Below, piece by piece: positions 16,806 through 25,128 of a stretch of DNA of 51,377 bases. Both the position numbers and the translations under genes were made by a program. Location of the stretch: assembly GCA_050010555.1 (NCBI GenBank), contig JBEKKV010000008.1:1-51377 (forward strand), in the 5' to 3' direction. The notes under the pieces were generated by a model that searched no databases, was not told the origin of the DNA, and saw only the letters and a program-made list of their open reading frames with translations. The stretch comes from JALHUB01 sp050010555. Lineage in GTDB: Bacteria; Chloroflexota; Dehalococcoidia; DSTF01; JALHUB01. The first letter of the stretch is position 1. The number at the start of each line of letters is the position of its first letter.

Positions 16806-17789
16806 ATGATTAACAGCTTCCCTTTCCTGGTCATCACTTTCATCGCCATCCTGGGCTTCGAGGCGGTGAACGGCTGGACGGACGCTCCCAACGCCGTGGC
16901 CACTGTCGTTTCGACGCGGGTACTGCCGCCGATCCCGGCCGTCGCGATGGCGGCGGTGTTCAACCTGCTCGGCGCGCTCTCAGGAACGGCAGTCGCGGCG
17001 ACCATCGGCAAGGGCATCGTAAACCTCAACGAGATCAACCTGGAGACGATACTCTCCGCTTGCATCGCGGTCATCGTCTGGAGCACGTTTGCCTGGTACT
17101 TCGGCCTGCCGACGAGCAAGACGCACGAGATACTGGCCGGTCTCGCGGGCGCCGGCGTCGCGACGAGCGGATTCGGCGTCCTCGAATACACAGGTTGGGA
17201 GAAGGTGTTTACCGGTCTCGGTGTCGCCGTGATCTTCGGCGCGCTCGGCGGCGTCATGTTGATGTGGATTCTGACGTGGGCGCTGAGAAAAGCGAGCCCC
17301 GCCTTCGTCCACAGGACCTTCGGCACACTGCAGTTGGGTTCGGCCGCGTTTATGGCCTGGAGCCACGGCACCGCCGACGGTCAAAAGGCGATGGGAGTGA
17401 TGGCGATGGCGCTGGCCATCCACTATCATCAGGCCTTCACCGTGCCGATCTGGGTCATCTTCCTGGCGGCGACGACGATGGGCCTCAGCACCGGCCTCGG
17501 CGGTTACAGGATTATCAAGACGCTGGGAATGCGGCTGACGCACCTCCAGCCGGTGCACGGCTTCGCGGCGGAGACGGCGGCGGCGATGACGATTACCGTC
17601 AGCGCGCGCTTCGGCATTCCGCTGAGCACCACGCACACCATCGGCTCGGCGATCATGGGCGTGGGCGCGACGCGGCGTTTTTCGGCGGTACGCTGGGGGA
17701 TTGCTCAGGAGATACTGGCAGCCTGGGTAATTACATTCCCTGTCTGCTTTGCGCTGGGCTACGTGATAGCGCTGATCATTCCGGGGTAG
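16806..17789 (+). CDS. pit: Inorganic phosphate transporter, PiT family
   Basis: 327 residues, about ten membrane helices in two inverted halves. Each half carries a PiT signature: NGWTDAPNAVAT near residue 22 and SHGTADGQKAMG near 187; the related repeat element PTSKTHEI and PLSTTHTIGSAI follow in each half. PiT proteins import phosphate or metal phosphate with protons or sodium. In both signatures a threonine (or Thr-Ala) replaces the asparagine of the more common G-x-N-D pattern, a variant I recall from some gram-positive homologues. ATG 16806; preceded by its DUF47 partner. Confidence 0.9.
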   Translation: MINSFPFLVITFIAILGFEAVNGWTDAPNAVATVVSTRVLPPIPAVAMAAVFNLLGALSGTAVAATIGKGIVNLNEINLETILSACIAVIVWSTFAWYFGLPTSKTHEILAGLAGAGVATSGFGVLEYTGWEKVFTGLGVAVIFGALGGVMLMWILTWALRKASPAFVHRTFGTLQLGSAAFMAWSHGTADGQKAMGVMAMALAIHYHQAFTVPIWVIFLAATTMGLSTGLGGYRIIKTLGMRLTHLQPVHGFAAETAAAMTITVSARFGIPLSTTHTIGSAIMGVGATRRFSAVRWGIAQEILAAWVITFPVCFALGYVIALIIPG

Positions 17790-18168
17790 GAACCGGCGAT
17801 TCGTCCGTCGTCGGAGCCGGAGCTCCGATGACGATGTGATACCCCATCTGTTTGAGCTGGTCCCACGTGATGTCTGCTTGCCAGACTACCTGTTGGCTCT
17901 GGTCGAGGGCCTTCAGATGATTGTTCCAGGAATCCTCAAGCACGACAACACTGCGCGATTCCCCTGCAGCAATATGGTCAAACATACGATTTCCACCCAT
18001 GTATGGGGCAATTGTTTCCCCCGTTGTGTTCTCGAAAGTGACATCCGCGCCAGGATCGCCGTAGCCTAAGTGGCCTAGAACGAAGAAGAACCCAAGAGTG
18101 AAGCCGTACAGCGCGGGAATGCCGACGGCAGTTATCAGAACCCCGAGAGCGACCGTTCGAATCTTCAA
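17776..18168 (-). CDS. Small membrane-anchored protein, duplicated family (copy 1)
   Basis: 130 residues, family not recognised. An N-terminal hydrophobic segment (about 5-35, LGVLITAVGIPALYGFTLGFFF) anchors it, and the rest should be outside: a beta-type domain starting ADVTFENTTGETIAPY, a central stretch, then VWQADITWDQLKQMGYHIVI and a proline-rich tail. It is clearly homologous to the protein at 18304-18702, with the strongest match in the C-terminal block. It overlaps the 3' end of the convergent PiT gene by 14 bases. A near-consensus promoter precedes it. Base composition is lower in GC than the flanking core genes. Confidence 0.75.
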   Translation of the reverse strand: MKIRTVALGVLITAVGIPALYGFTLGFFFVLGHLGYGDPGADVTFENTTGETIAPYMGGNRMFDHIAAGESRSVVVLEDSWNNHLKALDQSQQVVWQADITWDQLKQMGYHIVIGAPAPTTDESPVPTPE

Positions 18169-18210
18169 CTGAGATGAAGTCCCATGTTCGATTTCGCAGC
18201 GACGCCATTC

Positions 18211-18238
18211 ATTCTAGAGCAAGGGGAAGGATTGTCAA
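18211..18238 (-). promoter_or_regulatory. Near-consensus sigma-70 promoter, copy 1
   Basis: Minus strand: TTGACA (18238-18233), 16-base spacer, TAGAAT (18216-18211). The expected start near 18204 leaves a leader of about 36 bases before the gene ending at 18168. Confidence 0.7.
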
Positions 18239-18254
18239 ACAGGGAATGGCGCGC

Positions 18255-18313
18255 TAGCTGACGGCGATGGCGGCGCCCCAGAGGAAGACGATGATCGCGC
18301 TGATCATTCCGGG
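18255..18313. repeat. Duplication scar: fused remnants of the PH-protein 3' end and the PiT 3' end
   Basis: Bases 18255-18291 match 18787-18823 (3' end of the PH-protein gene) with one difference in 37. The adjoining 18297-18313 are identical to 17769-17785 (3' end of PiT), 17 of 17. The order PH remnant then PiT remnant between the two small paralogues is what a tandem duplication of a unit of about 530 bases leaves behind. Confidence 0.8.
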
Positions 18314-18702
18314 CTAAATCGCCCGTTCGGCACAGCTCCAAGGATTGTCGGCGTCGAGGCCGGCGCTTCAATCACGATGCGATATCCCATCTCCTTGAGT
18401 TGGTCCCAAGTGATGTCCGCCTGCCACACCAAACTGTCGGTATCGTCGCGAGCGCTGAGTCTCTCTCCCCAAAAACGTCCGGACTTCCTGAACGTTGTCT
18501 CTCCGACCGGATACCTGCCCATCGGGGTGTCGTTCTCATAGAGGGAAATGGCACCGCCTGTTTGATTAACGAACGTGACATCGGCGTAGGGGCCGTCTGC
18601 TCGGGCCATGAAGAACAGGTCCGCGAAGACGATGCCTAGCATGCACGAGATGCTGAGGACCGCTATGAGGAGCCCGAGTGCTACCTTCCGAACAGCTTTC
18701 AA
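18304..18702 (-). CDS. Small membrane-anchored protein, duplicated family (copy 2)
   Basis: 132 residues, homologous to the protein at 17776-18168: N-terminal anchor (MKAVRKVALGLLIAVLSISC), ADVTFVNQTGGAISLY after it, then VWQADITWDQLKEMGYRIVI and a short tail. The central part (about 60-90) has diverged strongly between copies. Cys20 near the anchor end could be lipidated but the preceding residues are a poor lipobox. The function is unknown; single-anchor architecture and a small beta domain suggest an exported surface protein. It ends within the remnant of the PiT 3' end, at the same place relative to that sequence as copy 1 does. Confidence 0.75.
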   Translation of the reverse strand: MKAVRKVALGLLIAVLSISCMLGIVFADLFFMARADGPYADVTFVNQTGGAISLYENDTPMGRYPVGETTFRKSGRFWGERLSARDDTDSLVWQADITWDQLKEMGYRIVIEAPASTPTILGAVPNGRFSPE

Positions 18703-18742
18703 CGGGAAGAGCCCCTACACTCGATCTAAGCCGGTGTCGTTT

Positions 18743-18770
18743 ATTGTAGAGTTCGCGAAGGATTTGTCAA
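18743..18770 (-). promoter_or_regulatory. Near-consensus sigma-70 promoter, copy 2
   Basis: Minus strand: TTGACA (18770-18765), 16-base spacer, TACAAT (18748-18743). Same spacing as at copy 1, and part of the spacer (AATCCTTC) is shared, so the promoter was duplicated with the gene. Confidence 0.7.
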
Positions 18771-18785
18771 CGGGCCATACGGATC

Positions 18786-19676
18786 TTAGCTGACGGCGAC
18801 GGCGGCGCCCCAGAGGAAGACGACCTGCACGGCAATGAGCCCCGTGAGCAGCGTGTACGAGGCCAACCGCTCCCAGGCGCGTGCGACAAAGGCGGCGACG
18901 AGGCTGACCAGCAGCACGCCGAAAGCGGTCGCCGGCAGCGACAGCAGATCGTGCTTGGAGGCGACGCGCTCGACGTCCAGGGGCGGGAAGGAGATGGCCA
19001 GGCTGTCGTGCAGGCCGCCGTAGTTGGCGAAGATGACGCCGGCGGTCGCGGCGCAGAGCAGAACGGCGACCAGCGCCAGCCCCTGAGCGTAGCGGTCGAG
19101 CCAGAACGGCTGGTCGGCAAGAGGCGCTCGGCGAGGCGTCTGGCGAAGGGCGATCTCCACGCCTTCGGTGCGCGCGGCATCGAGATCGCTGACGAAGCGT
19201 CGCACGTCGGGCGGCGAGACGGCGTAGGCCTGCGCGGCGGTGATGACGTAGACGAGCTCGGCGGGACGGCGGTGCGTCGAGTAGAAGAGCGTTTCGCCGA
19301 TATCCTGCACTTTCGCGTGACCGACGTGGTAGCCGGCCCAGCCGACGCCTTCGATGGCAGGCAGCGGGACGAGCTCGCCGAAGGTCACCCTTTTCACGCT
19401 GTCGAGCGGGATGACCTGCCGGACGAAGCCACAGTGAACCACGAGGCCGTTTCGGTCCAGCTCGTAGCGAAGGGTGGCGCAGGCGTAGGTCCAGTGGGCA
19501 AATAGCGCCGCGATTCCGACGAAGACGCCGGCGAACAGGTAGCAGAGAACGGTGGACACCGAGACGGGCTCCGTGGCGCCGCGGAGGACGAGCAACGCGG
19601 CAAACAGGAGCGCCCAGGCACAGGCGGCGATGCCCATCGTTGTACCGGCTGCGCGTCGGGGGCGAAACTCCATCAT
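18786..19676 (-). CDS. PH-like domain membrane protein
   Basis: 296 residues. Two N-terminal membrane helices (about 14-34 and 42-65) precede a bacterial PH-like domain (LRYELDRNGLVVHCGFVRQVIPLDSVKRVTF, then YSTHRRPAELVYVITAAQAYAVSPPDVRRF), and two C-terminal helices follow (about 200-222 and 250-292). This layout is that of bacterial PH-domain membrane proteins of unknown role. The ATG at 19676 or 19673 lies eight bases or less from the ilvE stop, so it is probably translated with ilvE. Its 3' end was copied during the duplication described at 18255-18313. Confidence 0.75.
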   Translation of the reverse strand: MMEFRPRRAAGTTMGIAACAWALLFAALLVLRGATEPVSVSTVLCYLFAGVFVGIAALFAHWTYACATLRYELDRNGLVVHCGFVRQVIPLDSVKRVTFGELVPLPAIEGVGWAGYHVGHAKVQDIGETLFYSTHRRPAELVYVITAAQAYAVSPPDVRRFVSDLDAARTEGVEIALRQTPRRAPLADQPFWLDRYAQGLALVAVLLCAATAGVIFANYGGLHDSLAISFPPLDVERVASKHDLLSLPATAFGVLLVSLVAAFVARAWERLASYTLLTGLIAVQVVFLWGAAVAVS

Positions 19677-19683
19677 CTCGTCG

Positions 19684-20598
19684 CTACGCGGGCGTGCACC
19701 AGTCCGCGTACTTTCGGTTCTTGTTGCAGATGGCGTCGAGGTACAGCTTCTGGAGGCGCGCGGTCACCGCGCCAGTCTTGCCGTTACCCAGCGGGCGCCG
19801 GTCGATGTCGACGACGGCGGTGACGTGGGCGGCGGTGCCCGTCATGAAACACTCGTCGGCGGTGTAAAGCTCCGCGCGGGCGACCGGACGCTCCAGCGTC
19901 TCCATGCCCAGCTCCTCGCGCGCCAGGCGGATGACGGTGTCGCGGGTGATGCCGACGAGGATGTTGTCCGATTGCGCCGGCGTCACAAGCTTCCCGTCCT
20001 CGACGATGAAGATGTTTTCGCCGCTGCCCTCGGAGACGTGGCCATCGCTGGAGAGCATGATCGCTTCGTCGAAGCCGTTCTCCTGCGCCTCTGTCTTGGC
20101 GAGCGCCGAGTTCACGTAGATTCCCGTCACTTTCGCGCGCGCCGGAATCGACAACTCGTCGACGCGGCGCCAGGAGGAGGTCATGCAGCGAATGCCCTTG
20201 TCGAGGTCGAGGTAGGGGCCGAAGGGCGTGACGTACATAAGGAGGTCGTCGTCCAGGTCATGCAGGCGCACGCCGACGACCTCGGAGCTCTTGTAGGCGA
20301 TGGGCCGCAGGTAGACGTCCTCGGTGTAGCCGCACATGCCGACCAGCTTCGTCGCGATGTCGCAGAGACTGTCCGGGCTGTAAGGGAGGTCGATCTTGAG
20401 GATGCGACAGCTCCGGGCGAGGCGAAGGAAGTGGTCGCGCATGCGGAACAGGTAGACGCGTTCGTCCTGTTCGTTCCAGTTGCCGCGGATGCCCTCGAAG
20501 CAGCCGGTGCCGTAGTTGAAGGCGTGCGTCATTACGCCGATCTTGGCCTCGGCGAGCGGCACGAACTGCTTCTTGAGGTAGGCGTAGGGCGTCGGCAT
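19684..20598 (-). CDS. ilvE: Branched-chain amino acid aminotransferase
   Basis: PLP enzyme, fold type IV, that transfers the amino group between glutamate and the keto acids of leucine, isoleucine and valine. 304 residues starting MPTPYAYLKKQFVPLAEAKI; AAGGAG is eight bases before the ATG at 20598. Motifs: HAFNYGTGCFEGIRG, YLRPIAYKSSEVVG, the PLP lysine in YVNSALAKTEAQENGFDEAIML and SEGSGENIFIV. The frame stays open upstream to 20832, but that part runs antisense through the gyrB leader and lacks similarity. The gene diverges from gyrB and has its own promoter. Confidence 0.94.
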   Translation of the reverse strand: MPTPYAYLKKQFVPLAEAKIGVMTHAFNYGTGCFEGIRGNWNEQDERVYLFRMRDHFLRLARSCRILKIDLPYSPDSLCDIATKLVGMCGYTEDVYLRPIAYKSSEVVGVRLHDLDDDLLMYVTPFGPYLDLDKGIRCMTSSWRRVDELSIPARAKVTGIYVNSALAKTEAQENGFDEAIMLSSDGHVSEGSGENIFIVEDGKLVTPAQSDNILVGITRDTVIRLAREELGMETLERPVARAELYTADECFMTGTAAHVTAVVDIDRRPLGNGKTGAVTARLQKLYLDAICNKNRKYADWCTPA

Positions 20599-20632
20599 CC
20601 GCGAGCTCCTTTCGAGGGGGCAGTAGGGCGCC

Positions 20633-20662
20633 ATTATAGGGCAGCTGCGCCTGACCTGGCAA
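20633..20662 (-). promoter_or_regulatory. Promoter of ilvE
   Basis: Minus strand: TTGCCA (20662-20657), 18-base spacer, TATAAT (20638-20633), giving a leader of about 28 bases before ilvE. It stands almost back to back with the gyrB promoter. Confidence 0.6.
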
Positions 20663-20670
20663 GTCGGGCC

Positions 20671-20699
20671 TTCAACGTTAGAATCGATTGTGATACAAT
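20671..20699 (+). promoter_or_regulatory. Promoter of gyrB
   Basis: TTCAAC (20671-20676), 17-base spacer ending in TGA, TACAAT (20694-20699): poor -35 with an extended -10. The -10 sits within a palindrome, GATTGTGATACAATC (20685-20699 region), which could be an operator. Confidence 0.5.
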
Positions 20700-20813
20700 C
20701 CGGAAGCTGAAAGGAGTCGCAACAGCTATCCGCGATAGGGTCGCCAGGAGCGGCGGCGTTTATCTCCCCGGCCTCTGCAATTGCCGCGCAGCGAAAAGAG
20801 AATCCGAGAGAAC

Positions 20814-22814
20814 ATGACGACGAGCAAACCAAACGGGAAGGCAGACGCGAAAGCGCCGCCGTCTCCGACGCCGCGCGAGCAGGGGCAGTACACGGCCCGC
20901 GACATCCAGGTCCTGGGCGGCCTGGAGGCGGTGCGCCGTCGCCCCGGCATGTACATCGGCAGCACCGACCAGCGCGGGCTCCATCACCTCATCTACGAGA
21001 TCGCGGACAACGCCATCGACGAGGGCATGGCCGGCTTCTGCAGCCACATCGAGGTCGTGCTGCACGAGGACGGGCGTGTAACCGTCTGGGACGACGGCCG
21101 CGGCATCCCGGTGGACGTGCACGAGAAGACCGGCAAGTCGGCGCTGGAAACGGTCATGACCATCCTCCACGCTGGCGGCAAGTTCGGCGGGCAGGTGTAC
21201 AAGGTCTCCGGCGGCTTGCACGGCGTCGGCGCCTCCGTCGTCAACGCGCTCTCCGAGAAGCTGTGGGCGGAGGTCCGTCGTGGCGGCAAGGCGTATGTCC
21301 AGGAGTACGAGAGGGGAATTCCCACTTCGGACGTCCGCCAGGCCGCAGAGCTGCGCTACATCTCGTCCTGGCAGCGAAAAGGCATGCTCCGGGGAAGCGT
21401 CACCGGCACCACGATATCGTTCGTGCCCGATAGCAAGATCTTCGCCGAGCTCGACTACGACTTCACGACGCTGGCCCAGCGCCTGCGCGAGTGCGCGTAC
21501 CTGGTGAAGGGCGTCTGGATACGGCTGATCGACGAGCGAGACGGTCACGACCTGACGTTCTACTTCGAAGGCGGCATCCAGAGCTTCGTGCGGCACCTCA
21601 ACCGCGAGCGCATCGTCCTTCAGCCGCGGCCGATATACGTCGAAAAGGAAGCGGACAGCACGTCGGTAGAGGCGGCGCTCCAGTATAACGACGGTTTCAC
21701 GGAGGCGACGTTCAGCTTCGCCAACACTATCAACACCATCGACGGCGGCAGCCACCTGACCGGCTTCCGCAGCGCCCTCACCCGCGTCCTCAACGAGTAC
21801 GCCCGCAAGCAGAAGCTGCTCAAGGACGAAGACGCTAACCTCTCCGGCGAGGACGCGCGCGAAGGGCTGGTTGCCGTCATCAGCGTGCGCCTGCCGGAGC
21901 CGCAGTTCGAAGGGCAGACGAAGACGCGTCTGGGCAACCCGGAGGTCAAGAGCCAGGTCGAGACGGCGGTTGCCGACGGCCTTGGCCAGTACCTCGAAGA
22001 GCACCCGCAGGAGGGCCGGCGGATCATCGAAAAGTGCCTGACAGCCGCCCGCGCCCGCGACGCGGCCCGCAAGGCGCGCGACCTGGTGATCCGCAAAGGG
22101 CTGCTGGAGGGCACGAACTTGCCCGGAAAGCTGGCGGACTGCTCGGAGCGTGACCCGCAGCATTGCGAACTCTACCTCGTCGAGGGCGATTCCGCCGGTG
22201 GCTCGGCGAAGCAGGGCCGCGACCGTCGCTTCCAGGCGATCCTGCCGCTGCGGGGCAAGATCTTGAACGTCGAGAAGGCGCGGCCGGAGAAGATCTTCGG
22301 CCACGTCGAGATCGCGTCTATCTTCAGAGCGCTGGGCGCCGGCGCCGGCGATGACCTCGATATTTCGAAGCTGCGCTATCACCGCATCATCATCATGACG
22401 GACGCCGACGTGGACGGCGCGCACATTCGCACGCTGCTGCTCACGTTCTTTTACCGTCAAATGCCGGAAGTTATTCGCGGCGGGTACCTCTTCATCGCCC
22501 AGCCGCCGCTCTACCGCATCTCCCGCGGCAAAGAGCACGTCTGGATCTACAACGACAAGGACAAGGACGACTATCTCAAACGCATGCGCGACGGCAAGGC
22601 AAACGTCCAGCGCTATAAGGGCCTGGGCGAGATGAACCCGGGCCAGCTCTGGGAGACGACGATGGACCCGGAGCGTCGCACGATCCTCCAGGTGGGCATC
22701 GAGGACGCGATGAAGGCGGAGGAGCTATTCACGGCGCTGATGGGCGAAGAGGTGGCACCGCGGAAGGCGTTCATCCAGGCTCACGCCGCGCAGGTCCGCA
22801 ACCTCGACATCTAA
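20814..22814 (+). CDS. gyrB: DNA gyrase subunit B
   Basis: ATPase subunit of the type IIA topoisomerase that introduces negative supercoils. About 666 residues from ATG 20814. Signatures: LEAVRRRPGMYIGSTD and IYEIADNAIDEG (GHKL ATP site), DDGRGIPV, GGKFGG-YKVSGGLHGVGASVVN, the TOPRIM EGDSAGGSAKQGRDRRFQAI with MTDADVDGAHI, and a C-terminal gyrase end, YKGLGEMNPGQLWETTMDPE. The overall length and the EGDSAGGSA element suit GyrB rather than ParE. An in-frame TTG at 20781 would extend it by 11 residues. gyrA is not adjacent. An N-terminal stretch of about 25 disordered residues precedes the ATPase domain. Confidence 0.94.
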   Translation: MTTSKPNGKADAKAPPSPTPREQGQYTARDIQVLGGLEAVRRRPGMYIGSTDQRGLHHLIYEIADNAIDEGMAGFCSHIEVVLHEDGRVTVWDDGRGIPVDVHEKTGKSALETVMTILHAGGKFGGQVYKVSGGLHGVGASVVNALSEKLWAEVRRGGKAYVQEYERGIPTSDVRQAAELRYISSWQRKGMLRGSVTGTTISFVPDSKIFAELDYDFTTLAQRLRECAYLVKGVWIRLIDERDGHDLTFYFEGGIQSFVRHLNRERIVLQPRPIYVEKEADSTSVEAALQYNDGFTEATFSFANTINTIDGGSHLTGFRSALTRVLNEYARKQKLLKDEDANLSGEDAREGLVAVISVRLPEPQFEGQTKTRLGNPEVKSQVETAVADGLGQYLEEHPQEGRRIIEKCLTAARARDAARKARDLVIRKGLLEGTNLPGKLADCSERDPQHCELYLVEGDSAGGSAKQGRDRRFQAILPLRGKILNVEKARPEKIFGHVEIASIFRALGAGAGDDLDISKLRYHRIIIMTDADVDGAHIRTLLLTFFYRQMPEVIRGGYLFIAQPPLYRISRGKEHVWIYNDKDKDDYLKRMRDGKANVQRYKGLGEMNPGQLWETTMDPERRTILQVGIEDAMKAEELFTALMGEEVAPRKAFIQAHAAQVRNLDI

Positions 22815-22912
22815 ATCATCAGCGACTCGTAGGGAAAACGAAGGCGAAGCGTCAAGCTTCCCGCTTGCTCGCAGCCCAAGATGGACGAGTGGAGATCGGA
22901 AGGAGGCCTTCC

Positions 22913-25018
22913 ATGAGACTCGTCCTCGTACTGTTACTCGCCGTCACAGCCGCCGGTTGCGGTTCGACCTCATCGCGGCAGCCGTCGACGCCAACGGCCG
23001 CAACGACACCGCTTATCGGCGCGGGCGTCCAGTTTCCCCTGGTAGTCGACGGCGACCGGCTGGGGGTCTCTTCGCTCGATGGCAACCTGCCCGATGCGGT
23101 ATCCGGGCCCGGCTACATCGATGGTGCAGCCTATGACGGACAGGGCAGGCTGGTCTACGTCGATCACGCGGGACAGCAGCCGGGATTCTATCGCGTCGAG
23201 AATGGTTCGTCGCAACTCGTCATCCCGATGCCGCGCGTTGATCCGAACCTGCCGGCGAACTGGTCGCCGGACGGTACTGAGGCGGCGTGGATTGAGCCGG
23301 ACGGCGATACCTACAAGCTGGCGCTGGCCCGCCCGGGGGAAGACCCGCGCTACGTGCAACAGGAGGGCATCAAGGCTTTCCTCTGGTCGCCCGATGGGCG
23401 GCAGATACTGGCCTGGGATGACAACTGGAATGCCACCGCCGTCTACGTGGTCGACTTCGATACGGGGGAAGCCACTTCTTCAACCCTGACGGGTCTGCCT
23501 TTGGCCTGGTCCCCCACGGGCAATGTCATTGTTTGGGAACAAATCGCCGGAGAGTTGTCTTATATCAGGGCCGTGGTCGTGGCGCATCCAGATGGTAGCG
23601 AGAGCCGCATCCTCGGCGATATCATGCTCGCCACGGAGGGTAGCCCGCCGGACTTCTTTTCGCTCTCGACTGATGGGAGGTGGCTCGCCTGGAGCCGCGA
23701 CGTAAATGAAGAAACGAGGGACGCGGGACTTATCGTCGTTGCAACCGACGGGTCGGCGACCATCAGCCCGAAATGCGGGGACGCCTGCAGTGCAAACTCG
23801 ACGGGTTTTAGCCCCGCCTGGTCGCCGGACGGAAAGCAGATTGCGTGGGCCCAGGACGGACACATCCTCGTGGCCGATGCGGGGATATGGCAGGGGAGGG
23901 TCGTGGCCGAGGGAGCGGTACCGTCGTGGTCACCGGATGGGTCAGTGATCAGCTATGTGCATCGAGAAGGAGAGAGCAACACGCTGTTCGCGCTTTCGCT
24001 GGCGACCGGCGTTGAGACCAAGGTTGTCGATCTAACGCTCTTCTCTGGGCCAAGCGTCCCGATTGCCTGGTCGCCGGACAGCCGGCAGGTTGCCGTTCCC
24101 CTGCAGGCAGCCGATAGCAACGAACTCTTCTCGCTGGACCTGCAGACCGGCGATCTACAGCGTTTGCCGGTTGATCTGGGGACAGATCCCTCGGTCTCGC
24201 TCGTGCCAAACGCGACTGGCGCGGTTATCTATGATTACAAGTCGTCAAGCTGGATCTTGAAGCGGCTCGACGGCTCAAGCTGGACGATCCCCTGCAAAGG
24301 CCCGTTCGCCTGGTCGCCGGACGGGAAGGGCTTGCTCTGCTCCGGCGCTGCGAGTCTACAGGCGATAGACGTTGCGAGCGGTGACGTGAAGGCTCTCGCG
24401 CAAGGTGGCGCCTCTTCCGCCAGATGGTCGCCGGACGAAAGCGCTGTCGCTTTCGCGCCCGGCATCAGAAGCAGTCTGAGCGTGATGAATCTTGCCAGCG
24501 GGGCGGTGACGGTCCTGATTGCAAATCCGGAATCGAATCCGGCGGGTGGCGGCTACGGTAGCGACAGCTACGCCTGGTCTCCGGACAGCAAATGGATAGC
24601 CTTCACCAACTGGCGGGCCATCAACAATTCCGCCAATCTAGGCGCTTCGACGATCTCGATCATCGGCGCGGACGGAACAAACCTTCACCAGCTTTCCGAC
24701 TCGCCGGGATTCAAGCGTGATCTGGCGTTCTCCCCGGACGGGCGCTATCTGGCGTACTGGGATCAGGAGAACGGCTTGACCGTCCTCGATGTCACCACCG
24801 GCAGGAACATGAACCTGCCGGCCACCCGGGGATGGTCAGCCATTTGGCCGAGCAATTCGTCTCTCGTTGCCGGCGACTCGACGGGTATTAGCATCATGGA
24901 CGTCGACGGCTCTGAACGGCTTATCCTTGCTTATGCGGCCGGTTGCTCGCAACGCCCGATCGGTTGGAGCGACGGGAAGCTCTTCTTCACCAATTACTGC
25001 TCGCACCAGGGCGAGTGA
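22913..25018 (+). CDS. TolB/WD40-like beta-propeller lipoprotein
   Basis: 701 residues. A lipoprotein signal peptide MRLVLVLLLAVTAAGC places Cys16 at the lipid-attached position. The rest is built of about ten repeats of the WSPDG(R/K)xxxxW/Y type (e.g. LWSPDGRQILAW, AWSPDGKQIAW, AFSPDGRYLAY), as in the PD40 repeats of TolB and prolyl oligopeptidase propellers, so one or two beta-propellers are exposed outside the membrane. No catalytic domain follows. It may bind a ligand or partner; the substrate is unknown. ATG 22913 is preceded by AAGGAGG. A Lgt homologue in this window (40369) could lipidate it. Confidence 0.85.
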   Translation: MRLVLVLLLAVTAAGCGSTSSRQPSTPTAATTPLIGAGVQFPLVVDGDRLGVSSLDGNLPDAVSGPGYIDGAAYDGQGRLVYVDHAGQQPGFYRVENGSSQLVIPMPRVDPNLPANWSPDGTEAAWIEPDGDTYKLALARPGEDPRYVQQEGIKAFLWSPDGRQILAWDDNWNATAVYVVDFDTGEATSSTLTGLPLAWSPTGNVIVWEQIAGELSYIRAVVVAHPDGSESRILGDIMLATEGSPPDFFSLSTDGRWLAWSRDVNEETRDAGLIVVATDGSATISPKCGDACSANSTGFSPAWSPDGKQIAWAQDGHILVADAGIWQGRVVAEGAVPSWSPDGSVISYVHREGESNTLFALSLATGVETKVVDLTLFSGPSVPIAWSPDSRQVAVPLQAADSNELFSLDLQTGDLQRLPVDLGTDPSVSLVPNATGAVIYDYKSSSWILKRLDGSSWTIPCKGPFAWSPDGKGLLCSGAASLQAIDVASGDVKALAQGGASSARWSPDESAVAFAPGIRSSLSVMNLASGAVTVLIANPESNPAGGGYGSDSYAWSPDSKWIAFTNWRAINNSANLGASTISIIGADGTNLHQLSDSPGFKRDLAFSPDGRYLAYWDQENGLTVLDVTTGRNMNLPATRGWSAIWPSNSSLVAGDSTGISIMDVDGSERLILAYAAGCSQRPIGWSDGKLFFTNYCSHQGE

Positions 25019-25059
25019 CTAACCAGGCAAATCTTGATCCTCTGAACGCCTCCCCGTCG

Positions 25060-25068
25060 TGCTATTCT
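25060..25068 (+). promoter_or_regulatory. Possible extended -10 element before the F420/NADP reductase-like gene
   Basis: TGC TATTCT at 25060-25068, expected transcription start near 25075, about 54 bases before the gene; no -35 at standard spacing. Confidence 0.3.
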
Positions 25069-25128
25069 TGAGGCAGGACGCTCCGAAACACATCGTCTCC
25101 AACCTTGGAACGCGCAAGGAGGTGCGCC

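Noticed and set aside
19552..20817. A 421-codon plus-strand open frame across ilvE and the PH-protein gene
   Set aside because: It spans two well-supported genes antisense and resembles no protein.
20760..22538. A 592-codon open frame on the minus strand across gyrB
   Set aside because: It is antisense to an unmistakable gyrB; its product is Arg/Ala/Asp-rich with no domain, as expected from third-position GC in the real frame.
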